In this document: positions 15,501 through 26,961 of the stretch, piece by piece
Numbering within the stretch: position 1 is the first letter of the stretch
Layout of the letters: each line of letters starts with the position of its first letter
Assembly (NCBI GenBank): GCA_964036045.1
Contig: OZ038385.1
Coordinates: 37,957,218-38,021,217 of the forward strand
Length of the DNA: 64,000 nucleotides
Direction: 5' to 3'
DNA from: Eutreptiella sp. 'Long Island Sound 2002'
Lineage: Eukaryota > Euglenozoa > Euglenophyceae > Eutreptiales > Eutreptiaceae
Notes under the pieces: generated by a model
What the model was told of the DNA's origin: nothing
The model's database searches: none
What the model saw: only the letters and a program-made list of their open reading frames with translations
Made by a program: the position numbers and the translations under genes

Positions 15501-18255
15501 CATGTTCCGGAACCACCGGAACATGTTCCGGAACCACCGGAACATCTTCGGGAACAACCGGAACATGTTCCGGAAGCACCGGAACATGTTCCGGAACCAC
15601 CGGAACATGTTCCGGAACCACCGGAACATCTTCCGGAACAACCGGATCATGTTCCGGAACCAGCGGAACATCTTCCGGAACAACCGAAACATGTTCCGGG
15701 AGCACCGGAACATGTTCCGGAACCACCGGAACATGCTCCGGAACCACCGGAACATATTCCGGGAGATGTTCCGGGAGCACCGGAACATGTTCCGGAACCA
15801 CCGGAACATGTTCCGGGACCACCGGAACATGTTCCGGAACCACCGGAACATGTTCCGGAACCAGCGGAACATGTTCCGGGACCACCGGAACATGTTCAGG
15901 GAGCACCGGAACATGTTCCGCAAGCACCGGAACATGTTCCGGGACCACCGGAACATGTTCCGGGAGCACCGGAACATGTTCCGGGAGCACCGGAACATGT
16001 TCCGGAAGCACCGGAACATGTTCCGGAACCACCGGAACATGTTCCGGAACCACCGGAACATCTTCTGGAACAACCGGATCATGTTCCGGAACCAGCGGAA
16101 CATCTTCCGGAACAACCGAAACATGTTCCGGGAGCACCGGAACATGTTCCGGAACCACCGGAACATGTTCCGGAACCACCGGAACATATTCCGGGAGATG
16201 TTCCGGGAGCACCGGAACATGTTCCGGAACCACCGGAACATGTTCCGGGACCACCGGAACATGTTCCGGAACCACCGGAACATGTTCCGGAACCAGCGGA
16301 ACATGTTCCGGGACCACCGGAACATGTTCAGGGAGCACCGGAACATGTTCCGCAAGCACCGGAACATGTTCCGGGACCACCGGAACATGTTCCGGGAGCA
16401 CCGGAACATGTTCCGGAACCACCGGAACATATTCCGGGAGATGTTCCGGGAGCACCGGAACATGTTCCGGAACCACCGGAACATGTTCCGGGACCACCGG
16501 AACATGTTCCGGCAGCACCGGAACATGTTCCGGAACCAGCGGAACATGTTCCGGAACCAGCGGAACATCTTCCGGAACCACCGGAACATGTTCCGCAACC
16601 ACCGGAACATGTTCCGGAACCACCGGAACATGTTCCGAAACCACCGGAACATGTTCCGGGACCACCGGAACATGTTCCGGAACCACCGGAACATGTTCCG
16701 GAACCACCGGAACATGTTCCGGCAGCACCGGAACATGTTCCGGAACCACCGGAAGATGTTCCGGGCGCACCGGAACATGTTCCGGAACCACCGGAAGATG
16801 TTCCGGGAGCACCGGAAAATGTTCCGGCAGCACCGGAACATGTTCCGGAAGCACCGGAACATGTTCCAGGACCACCGGAACATGTTCCGGAACCAGCGGA
16901 ACATGTTCCGGAACCAGCGGAACATGTTCCGGGAGCACCGGAACATGTTCCGGAAGCACCGGAACATGTTCCGCAAGCACCGGAACATGTTCCGGAACCA
17001 CCGGAACATGTTCCGGAACCACCGGAACATCTTCGGGAACAACCGGAACATGTTCCGCAAGCACCAGAACATGTTCCGGAACCACCGGAACATGTTCCGG
17101 GAGCACCGGAACATGTTCCGGAAGCACCGGAACATGTTCCGCAAGCACCGGAACATGTTCCGGAACCACCGGAACATGTTCCGGAACCACCGGAACATGT
17201 TCCGGAACCACCGGAACATGTTCCGGAACCACCGGAACATGTTCCGGAACCACCGGAACATCTTCCGGAACAACCGGATCATGTTCCGGAACCAGCGGAA
17301 CATCTTCCGGAACAACCGAAACATGTTCCGGGAGCACCGGAACATGTTCCGGAACCACCGGAACATGTTCTGGGAGCACCGGAACATGTTCCGCAAGCAC
17401 CGGAACATGTTCCGGGACCACCGGAACATGTTCTGGGAGCACCGGAACATGGTCCGGAACCACCGGAACATGTTCCGGGACCACCGGAACATGTTCCGGG
17501 ACCACCGGAACATGTTCCGGAACCAGCAGAACATGCTCCGGAACCACCGGAACATGTTCCGGGAGCACCGGAACATGTTCCGGAACCACCGGAACATATT
17601 CCGGAACCACCGGAAGATGTTCCGGGAGTACCGGAACATGTTCCGGAACCAGCGGAACATGTTCCGGGAGCACCGGAACATGTTCCGGAACCACCGGAAC
17701 ATGTTCCGGAACCACCGGAAGATGTTCCGGGAGCACCGGAAGATGTTCCGGGAGCACGGGAACATGTTCCGGAACCAGCGGAACATGTTCCGGAACCAGC
17801 GGAACATGTTCCGCAAGCACCGGAACATGTTCCGGGACCACCGGAACATGTTCCGGGACCACCGGAACATGTTCCGGAACCACCGGAACATGTTCCGGAA
17901 CCACCGGAACATGTTCCGGAACCACCGGAAGATGTTCCGGGAGCACCGGAACATGTTCCGGAACATCCGGAACATGTTCCGGCAGCACCGGAACATGTTC
18001 CGGAACCACCGGAACATGTTCCGGAACCACCGGAATATGTTCCGCAAGCACCGGAACATGTTCCGGAACGACCGGAACATGTTCCGGAACCACCGGAACA
18101 TATTCTGGGAACACCGGAACATGTTCCGGAACCACCGGAACATGTTCCGGGACCACCGGAACATGTTCCGGAACCACCGGAACATGTTCCGGGACCACCG
18201 GAACATGTCCCGGAAGCACCGGAACATGTTCCGGGACCACCGGAACATGTTATTG
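9531..18255 (+). repeat. Higher-order repeats tagged by CATGTTATTG
   Basis: Four copies of a destroyed dyad, CATGTTATTG followed by TACCACC, lie at 9531, 10602, 13377 and 18246. Each is preceded by a CATGTCCCGGAAGCACC unit and followed by CATCTTCCGG units, so they mark copies of one higher-order unit. The spacings are 1,071 bp (51 monomers), 2,775 bp (131 monomers plus two 12-bp units) and 4,869 bp (220 monomers plus 249 bp, consistent with further monomers and five 12-bp units). The tag puts the only regular stop codons into the minus-strand frames of the left array. Confidence 0.75.
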
Positions 18256-21200
18256 TACCACCGGAACATGTTCCGGAACCACCGGAACATGTTCCGGAAC
18301 CAGCGGAACATCTTCCGGAACCACCGGAACATGTTCCGCAAGCACCGGAACATGTTCCGGAACCACCGGAACATGTTCCGAAACCACCGGAACATGTTCC
18401 GGGACCACCGGAACATGTTCCGGAACCACCGGAACATGTTCCGGGACCCCCGGAACATGTTCCGGAACCACCGGAACATGTTCCGGAACCACCGGAAGAT
18501 GTTCCGGGAGCACCGGAAAATGTTCCGGCAGCACCGGAACATGTTCCGGAAGCACCGGAACATGTTCCAGGACCACCGGAACATGTTCCGGAACCAGCGG
18601 AACATGTTCCGGAACCAGCGGAACACGTTCCGGGACCACCGGAACATCTTCGGGAACAACCGGAACATGTTCCGCAAGCACCGGAACATGTTCCGGAACC
18701 ACCGGAACATGTTCCGGAACCACCGGAACACGTTCCGGGAACACCAGAACATGTTCCGGAACCAGCGGAACATCTTCCGGAACCACCGGAACATGTTCCG
18801 CAAGCACCGGAACATGTTCCGGAACCACCGGAACATGTTCCGAAACCACCGGAACATGTTCCGGGACCACCGGAACATGTTCCGGAACCACCGGAACATG
18901 TTCCGGGACCACCGGAACATGTTCCGGAACCACCGGAACATGTTCCGGAACCACCGGAACATGTTCCGGCAGCACCGGAACATGTTCCGGAACCACCGGA
19001 AGATGTTCCGGGCGCACCGGAACATGTTCCGGAACCACCGGAAGATGTTCCGGGAGCACCGGAAAATGTTCCGGCAGCACCGGAACATGTTCCGGAAGCA
19101 CCGGAACATGTTCCAGGACCACCGGAACATGTTCCGGAACCAGCGGAACATGTTCCGGAACCAGCGGAACATGTTCCGGGAGCACCGGAACATGTTCCGG
19201 AACCACCGGAACATGTTCCGCAAGCACCGGAACATGTTCCGGAACCACCGGAACATGTTCCGGAACCACCGGAACATCTTCGGGAACAACCGGAACATGT
19301 TCCGCAAGCACCGGAACATGTTCCGGAACCACCGGAACATGTTCCGGGAGCACCGGAACATGTTCCGGAAGCACCGGAACATGTTCCGCAAGCACCGGAA
19401 CATGTTCCGGAACCACCGGAACATGTTCCGGAACCACCGGAACATGTTCCGGAACCACCGGAACATCTTCCGGAACAACCGGATCATGTTCCGGAACCAG
19501 CGGAACATCTTCCGGAACAACCGAAACATGTTCCGGGAGCACCGGAACATGTTCCGGAACCACCGGAACATGTTCCGGAACCACCGGAACATATTCCGGG
19601 AGATGTTCCGGGAGCACCGGAACATGTTCCGGAACCACCGGAACATGTTCCGGGACCACCGGAACATGTTCCGGAACCACCGGAACATGTTCCGGAACCA
19701 GCGGAACATGTTCCGGGACCACCGGAACATGTTCAGGGAGCACCGGAACATGTTCCGCAAGCACCGGAACATGTTCCGGGACCACCGGAACATGTTCCGG
19801 GAGCACCGGAACATGTTCCGGAACCACCGGAACATATTCCGGGAGATGTTCCGGGAGCACCGGAACATGTTCCGGAACCACCGGAACATGTTCCGGGACC
19901 ACCGGAACATGTTCCGGCAGCACCGGAACATGTTCCGGAACCAGCGGAACATGTTCCGGAACCAGCGGAACATCTTCCGGAACCACCGGAACATGTTCCG
20001 CAAGCACCGGAACATGTTCCGGAACCACCGGAACATGTTCCGAAACCACCGGAACATGTTCCGGGACCACCGGAACATGTTCCGGAACCACCGGAACATG
20101 TTCCGGGACCACCGGAACATGTTCCGGAACCACCGGAACATGTTCCGGAACCACCGGAACATGTTCCGGCAGCACCGGAACATGTTCCGGAACCACCGGA
20201 AGATGTTCCGGGCGCACCGGAACATGTTCTGGAACCACCGGAAGATGTTCCGGGAGCACCGGAAAATGTTCCGGCAGCACCGGAACATGTTCCGGAAGCA
20301 CCGGAACATGTTCCAGGACCACCGGAACATGTTCCGGAACCAGCGGAACATGTTCCGGAACCAGCGGAACATGTTCCGGGAGCACCGGAACATGTTCCGG
20401 AAGCACCGGAACATGTTCCGCAAGCACCGGAACATGTTCCGGAACCACCGGAACATGTTCCGGAACCACCGGAACATCTTCGGGAACAACCGGAACATGT
20501 TCCGCAAGCACCGGAACATGTTCCGGAACCACCGGAACATGTTCCGGGAGCACCGGAACATGTTCCGGAAGCACCGGAACATGTTCCGCAAGCACCGGAA
20601 CATGTTCCGGAACCACCGGAACATGTTCCGGAACCACCGGAACATGTTCCGGAACCACCGGAACATCTTCCGGAACAACCGGATCATGTTCCGGAACCAG
20701 CGGAACATCTTCCGGAACAACCGAAACATGTTCTGGGAGCACCGGAACATGTTCCGGAACCACCGGAACATGTTCCGGAACCACCGGAACATATTCCGGG
20801 AGATGTTCCGGGAGCACCGGAACATGTTCCGGAACCACCGAAACATGTTCCGGGACCACCGGAACATGTTCCGGAACCACCGGAACATGTTCCGGAACCA
20901 GCGGAACATGTTCCGGGACCACCGGAACATGTTCAGGGAGCACCGGAACATGTTCCGCAAGCACCGGAACATGTTCCGGGACCACCGGAACATGTTCCGG
21001 GAGCACCGGAACATGTTCCGGAACCACCGGAACATATTCCGGGAGATGTTCCGGGAGCACCGGAACATGTTCCGGAACCACCGGAACATGTTCCGGGACC
21101 ACCGGAACATGTTCCGGCAGCACCGGAACATGTTCCGGAACCAGCGGAACATGTTCCGCTGGCACCGTAACATGTTCCGGGACCACCGGAACATGTTCCG

Positions 21201-24040
21201 GGAGCACCGGAACATGTTCCGGAACCACCGGAACATGTTCCAGAACCACCGGAACATGTTCAGGAACCACCCGAACATGTTCTGGGAACACCGGAACATG
21301 TTCCGGAACCACCGGAACATGTTCCGGGACCACCGGAACATGTTCCGGAACCACCGGAACATGTTCCGGAACCAGCGGAACATCTTCCGGAACCACCGGA
21401 ACATGTTCCGCAAGCACCGAAACATGTTCCGGAACCACCGGAACATGTTGCGAAACCACCGGAACATGTTCCGGAACCAGCGGAACATCTTCCGGAACCA
21501 CCGGAACATGTTCCGCAAGCACCGAAACATGTTCCGGAACCACCGGAAGATGTTCCGGGAGCACCGTAACATGTTCCGGAACCACCGGAAGATGTTCCGG
21601 AGGCACCGGAACATGTTCCGGAACCACCGGAAGATGTTCCGGGAGCACCGGAAAATGTTTTCGCAGCACCGGAACATGTTCCGGAACCACCGGAACATGT
21701 TCCGGAAGCACCGGAACATGTTCCGGAACCACCGGAACATGTTCCGGGACCACCGGAACGTGTTCCGGAAGCACCGGAACATGTTCCGAAAGCACCGGAA
21801 CATGTTCCGGGAGCACCGGAACATGTTCCGCAAGCACCGGAACATGTTCCGGGACCACCGGAACATGTTCCGGGAGCACCGGAACATGTTCCGGAACCAC
21901 CGGAACATGTTCCGGGAGATGTTCCGGAACCACCGCAACATGTTCCGGAACCACCGGAACATGTTCCGGAACCAGCGGAACATGTTCCGCAAGCACCGGA
22001 ACATGTTCCGGGACCACCGGAACATGTTCCGGGAGCACCGGAACATGTTCCGGAACCACCGGAACATGTTCCGCAAGCACCGGAACATGTTCCAGGACCA
22101 CCGGAACATGTTCCGGAACCACCGGAACATGTTCTGGGAGCACCGGAACATGTTCCGCAAGCACCGGAACATGTTCCGGGACCACCGGAACATGTTCTGG
22201 GAGCACCGGAACATGTTCCGGAACCACCGGAACATGTTCCGGGACCACCAGAACATGTTCCGGGACCACCGGAACATGTTCCGGAACCAGCAGAACATGC
22301 TCCGGAACCACCGGAACATGTTCCGGGAGCACCGGAACATGTTCCGGAACCACCGGAACATGTTCCGGAACCACCGGAAGATGTTCCGGGAGTACCGGAA
22401 CATGTTCCGGAACCAGCGGAACATGTTCCGGGAGCACCGGAACATGTTCCGGAACCACCGGAACATGTTCCGGAACCACCGGAACATGTTCCGGAAGCAC
22501 CGGAACATGTTCCGGAACCACCGGAACATGTTCCGGGACCACCGGAACATGTTCCGGAACCACCGGAACATGTTCCGGAACCAGCGGAACATGTTCCGCA
22601 AGCAGCGTAACATGTTCCGGGACCACCGGAACATGTTCCGGGAGCACCGGAACATGTTCCGGAACCACCGGAACATGTTCCGGAACCACCGGAACATGTT
22701 CTGCAAGCACCGGAACATGTTCCAGGAGCACCGGAACATGTTCCGGAACCACCGGAACATGTTCCGGAAACACCGGAAGATGTTCCGGGAGCAACGGAAC
22801 ATGTTCCGGAACCGCCGGAACATGTTCCGGAACCACCGGAACATGTTCCGCAAGCACCGGAACATGTTCCGGAACGACCGGAACATGTTCCGGAACCACC
22901 GGAACATGTTCCGGAACCACCGGAACATGTTCCGGGAACACCGGAACATGTTCCGGAACCACCGGAACATGTTCCGGGACCACCGGAACATGTTCCGGAA
23001 GCACCGGAACATGTTCCGGAACCACCGGAACATGTTCCGGAACCAGCGGAACATCTTCCGGAACCACCGGAACATGTTCCGCAAGCACCGGAACATGTTC
23101 CGGAACCACCGGAACATGTTCCGAAACCACCGGAACATGTTCCGGGACCACCGGAACATGTTCCGGAACCACCGGAAGATGTTCCGGGAGCACTGGAACA
23201 TGTTCCGGAACCACCGGAAGATGTTCCGGGAGCACCGGAACATGTTCCGGAACCACCGGAAGATGTTCCGGGAGCACCGGAAAATGTTCTCGCAGCACCG
23301 GAACATGTTCCGGAACCACCGGAACATGTTCCGGAAGCACCGGAACATGTTCCGGAAGCACCGGAACATGTTCCGGAACCACCGGAACATGTTCCGGGAC
23401 CACCGGAACGTGTTCCGAAAGCACCGGAACATGTTCCGGAACCACCGGAACATGTTCCGGGACCACCGGAACATGTTCCGGAACCACCGGAACATGTTCC
23501 GGAACCAGCGGAACATGTTCCGCAGGCACCGGAACATGTTCCGGGACCACCGGAACATGTTCCGGGACCACCGGAACATGTTCCGGAACCACCGGAACAT
23601 GTTCCGCAAGCACCGGAACATGTTCCGGGACCACCGGAACATGTTCCGGAACCACCGGAAGATGTTCCGGGAGCACCGGAACATGTTCCGGAACCACCGG
23701 AAGATGTTCCGGGAGCACCGGAACATGTTCCGGAACCACCGGAAGATGTTCCGGGAGCACCGGAAAATGTTCCCGCAGCACCGGAACATGTTCCGGAACC
23801 ACCGGAACATGTTCCGGAAGCACCGGAACATGTTCCGGAAGCACCGGAACATGTTCCGGAACCACCGGAACATGTTCCGGGACCACCGGAACGTGTTCCG
23901 AAAGCACCGGAACATGTTCCGGGAGCACCGGAACATGTTCCGCAAGCACCGGAACATGTTCCGGGAGCACCGGAACATGTTCCGGGAGCACCGGAACATG
24001 TTCCGGAACCACCGGAACATGTTTCGGGAGATGTTCCGGG
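11380..24040 (+). repeat. Cluster of 12-bp truncated monomers
   Basis: About thirteen units have lost nine bases, leaving GAGATGTTCCGG between two normal neighbours. They sit near 11388, 12280, 14770, 14950, 15760, 16196, 16435, 19600, 19840, 20800, 21040, 21920 and 24030. Most follow a CATATTCCGG dyad, so one founding event was copied. Together with five copies of a GGGCGCACC unit (14289, 15279, 16764, 19011, 20211) they outline a higher-order repeat of about 1.0-1.2 kb. The spacings between these tags equal whole monomers plus 12 bp for each truncated unit crossed. Confidence 0.75.
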
Positions 24041-25380
24041 AGCACCGGAACATGTTCCGGAACCACCGGAACATGCTCCGGACCCACCGGAACATGTTCC
24101 GGGAGCACCGGAACATGTTCCGGAAGCACCGGAACATGTTCCGGAACCACCGGAACATGTTCCGGGACCACCGGAACATGTTCCGGAACCACCGGAACAT
24201 GTTCCGGAATCAGCGGAACATGTTCCGCAAGCACCGGAACATGTTCCGGGACCACCGGAACATGTTCCGGGAGCACCGGAACATGTTCCGGAACCACCGG
24301 AACATGTTCCGCAAGCACCGGAACATGTTCCAGGACCACCGGAACATGTTCCGGAACCACCGCAACATGTTCCGCAAGCACCGGAACATGTTCCGGGACC
24401 ACCGGAACATGTTCTGGGAGCACCGGAACATGTTCCGGAACCACCGGAACATGTTCCGGGACCACCGGAACATGTTCCGGAACCAGCAGAACATGCTCCG
24501 GAACCACCGGAACATGTTCCGGGAGCACCGGAACATGTTCCGGAACCACCGGAACATGTTCCGGAACCACCGGAAGATGTTCCGGGAGTACCGGAACATG
24601 TTCCGGAACCAGCGGAACATGTTCCGGAACCAGCGGAACATGTTCCTCAAGCACCGGAACATGTTCCGGGACCACCGGAACATGTTCCGAAACCACCGGA
24701 ACATGTTCCGGGACCACCGGAACATGTTCCGGAACCACCGGAACATGTTCCGGGAGCACCGGAACATGTTCCGGAACCACCGGAAGATGTTCCGGGAGCA
24801 CCGGAACATGTTCCGGAACCACCGGAACATGTTCCGGGAGCAGCGGAACATGTTCGGGCAGCACCGGAACATGTTCCGCGACCACCGGATCATGTTCCGG
24901 AAGCACCGGAACATGTTCCAGGACCACCGGAACATGTTCCGGAACCAGCGGAACACGTTCCGGAACCACCGGAACATGTTCCAGAACCACCGGAACATCT
25001 TCCAGAAGCACCGGAACATGTTCCGGGACCACCGGAACATCTTCCGGAAGCACCGGAACATGTTCCGGGACCACCAGAACATGTTCCGGAACCACCGGAA
25101 CATGTTCCGGAACCACCGGAAAATGTTCTGGAACCAGCGGAACATCTTCGGGAACCACCGGAACATGTTCCGCAAGCACCGGAACATGTTCCGGAACCAC
25201 CGGAACATGTTCCGGGAGCACCGGAACATGTTCCGGAAGCACCGGAACATGTTCCGCAAGCACCGGAACATGTTCCGGAAGCACCGGAACATGTTCCGGA
25301 ACCACCGGAACATGTTCCGGAAGCACCGGAACATGTTCCGGAACCAGCGGAACATGTTCCGGAACCAGCGGAACATGTTC

Positions 25381-25551
25381 CGGGGCCACCGGAACATGTT
25401 CCGGGACCACCGGAACATGTTCCGGGACCAGCGGAACATGTTCCGGAACTGCCGGAACATGTTCCGGTACCACCGGAACATGTTCCGGCACCACCGGAAC
25501 ATGTTCCGGAACCACCGGAATATGTTCCGGAAGCACCGGAACATGTTCCGG
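25381..25551 (+). repeat. Terminal left-array haplotype shared with the right array
   Basis: The final units carry a run of rare linkers in the order GGCCA, GACCA, GACCAG, AACTG, GTACC, CACCA, AACCA with a CATATG-type dyad, then AAGCA. Nearly the same order occurs in the right array at 38515-38655, and part of it at 31979-32060. Such a series is unlikely to arise twice, so both arrays derive from one higher-order unit. Confidence 0.8.
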
Positions 25552-26070
25552 CGCCACCTCGCCTAGGCATGCAACAGACCCACGGCTGTTGGCAGAAATA
25601 AGTAGAACAGCGAGAAAGCGGAGATACAGCACGATCCAACATCACGTGAACACGGTGGCAATAAGAGGCGAATAAATCAACAGCTCGAGCGTGCCAAAAA
25701 TAGCGACGGTGTCTAAAACATGCCGCAGAATCTCAAACCATCAGTCCGAAGTAGTCAGTATCGTCTGCATCCCTCATTCGATCTGTCACAGGAGCTGGCA
25801 GACTCGCTCGCCGCAGGTTGGAATCTGAGCCTCTATACGCGGCGCAAAGACAGACAGCAGCCGTCGAAGCTAGCAGACTCACCAGCAAACCCTGCGGGCT
25901 TGAATCTGGGCTTCCTCGTGGCGAATGCACCCTGTTGCCCTCTGTCATACTAAGTCAGCCCCACCTGTCCAAAGACACCAGCCTACGTCCGACGCATTAT
26001 CACACTCCGGCGCAGCATATGCCTCGGTAGCACACTGCACTGCGCACGGAGCATGAGCCTCAAATGAACC
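25552..26070. other. Unique-sequence left shoulder of the island
   Basis: The satellite decays through CGCCACCTCGCCTAGG into ordinary mixed sequence. A stop codon at 25564-25566 closes the long plus-strand frame of the left array, and an AATAAA hexamer follows at 25671-25676. Short open frames of 70-80 codons exist on both strands (for example 25720-25953), but they overlap one another, have no recognisable motif and are not called. I see no tRNA or rRNA. Confidence 0.6.
25795..25915 (+). repeat. Imperfect direct duplication
   Basis: A segment at about 25795-25836 (GGCAGACTCGCTC, then GGTTGGAATCTGAGCCT) recurs at about 25871-25915 (AGCAGACTCACCAGC, then GGCTTGAATCTGGGCTT). The two copies are spaced by about 76 bp, close to the period of the minisatellite that follows, so this may be an older, more diverged part of the same array. 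Confidence 0.45.
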
Positions 26071-26700
26071 CCGAGGTGTGAACGGCAGACATACAAGGAA
26101 GCACAGCGGTGCACTGTCTGATCCGGGAAACTCGGTGCTGAGATGTGACAGGCGAGCTGCCCTGTACATGGGTACACTGAGCGCTCGATCCTGAAAAGCT
26201 CAGCAACGTCCTGCGTGCCATGCCAATACCCAGCCTCTGCAAACAGTGTACTGCATTGAGAACGAGGGTCGAGAGTCGAGGTGTGAACGGCAAGCCAACA
26301 CAAACGCACAAACATGTGAGGCTTGATCCGGGAAACTCGAACTGAGATGTGAACGGCGACGTGTCCTGTCACGCTGTCAGGCGGACGCTCGATCCGGGAA
26401 GCTCAGCAGTGCTCAGTGGGTAGCACGCGTGAACCTCTGAGGTGTAAACGGCAGGCCAGTGGTGAGCTGAACATTCAATGCCTGATCCGCGAAACTCAGC
26501 ACAGTGATACGTCTAGACTGTGACTCGAGCATGCAGCGCGATGAGAACAGTCCGGCACGCCAATGAGCGAACTACAATGCAGGTGCAAGTGCAAAGCAAC
26601 TGATCTGGTGACCGACACACAGCAATAGACTGTGAAGTACGACCGGCAAGCCCGTGATGCACTGACAATTCATGCCACACCTGTGAGGAACGGCGGCACA
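26071..26700 (+). repeat. Diverged minisatellite, period near 67 bp
   Basis: Two short motifs alternate. Motif A, TGATCCGGGAAACTCAGCA, starts at 26119, 26324, about 26389 and 26483, with worn copies at 26186 and about 26601. Motif B, CTGAGGTGTGAACGGCAGGCC, starts near 26071, 26138, 26276, 26342 and 26436, with worn copies near 26629 and 26680. The spacings are about 67, 138 and 66 bp, then about 94 bp, so one period of 66-69 bp fits with local indels. The array lies just upstream of the island's only long gene and is unrelated in sequence to the 21-bp satellite. It could be promoter-proximal or 5' UTR sequence; I see no TATA box in it. Confidence 0.65.
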
Positions 26701-26961
26701 ATGTGTCTTACTTGCTGTCTTGCGCGTGCCATAGATCAGGGGGCGTGTGACAAATCCGCTGGCGCGCGGCACAGCTGGTGCACGTGTAGTGGCGCCGATC
26801 AAATGAACCATTAATGAGTGACGGCGGCCTCAGAGATTCCTGGAGAGCGTGATACTGCATGCCGCAGAGCAACCAGGCACCAGGAAGATGCCCAGGGAGA
26901 CTTGCCTATGCACACACATTTGACTGTGCGCCCTCCTTGCACCCCTACAGGTCCCTGTGTC

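Larger units (their letters stand above)
1..25551 (+). repeat. Left satellite array, 21-bp palindromic monomer
   Basis: About 1,217 tandem units fill this stretch without interruption and continue past the left edge of the window. Each unit is the 16-bp perfect dyad CCGGAACATGTTCCGG plus a 5-bp linker. The common linkers differ at two positions, A or G at the first and C or G at the third: AACCA, AAGCA, GACCA and GAGCA. Frequent dyad variants are CCGCAAGCA-type units (G to C at the dyad edge), AACCAG (C to G at the next dyad), CATCTTCC, GATCATG and TTCTGG. Length changes are rare and all multiples of three: a 6-bp deletion repeated three times and about thirteen 12-bp truncated units. Most linkers read forward; reversed blocks are listed separately. 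The last intact dyad is at 25536-25551, after which the sequence decays into CGCCACCTCGCC. I see no embedded gene. Confidence 0.97.

Noticed and set aside
16-25566. An 8,516-codon plus-strand frame and equally long frames on both strands as genes
   Set aside because: The 21-bp unit has no stop codon in any frame, so long open frames are automatic. The most variable bases (linker) are nonsynonymous in the frame, there are no domains, and in the right array the frame rotates freely.
26119-26340. tRNA-like internal promoter box in the TGATCCGGGAAACTC motif
   Set aside because: Neither strand gives the GGTTCGANNCC pattern and no cloverleaf is apparent.
25720-26811. Several open frames of 60-129 codons on both strands before the gene
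   Set aside because: They overlap each other on opposite strands, cross the diverged minisatellite, and show no motif or consistent start.
26818-26961. Extending the CDS to the GTG at 26818
   Set aside because: A eukaryotic nuclear gene is expected to start at ATG. An in-frame TGA sits at 26815, and the first ATG in a good context is 26962, with 26908 as the alternative.
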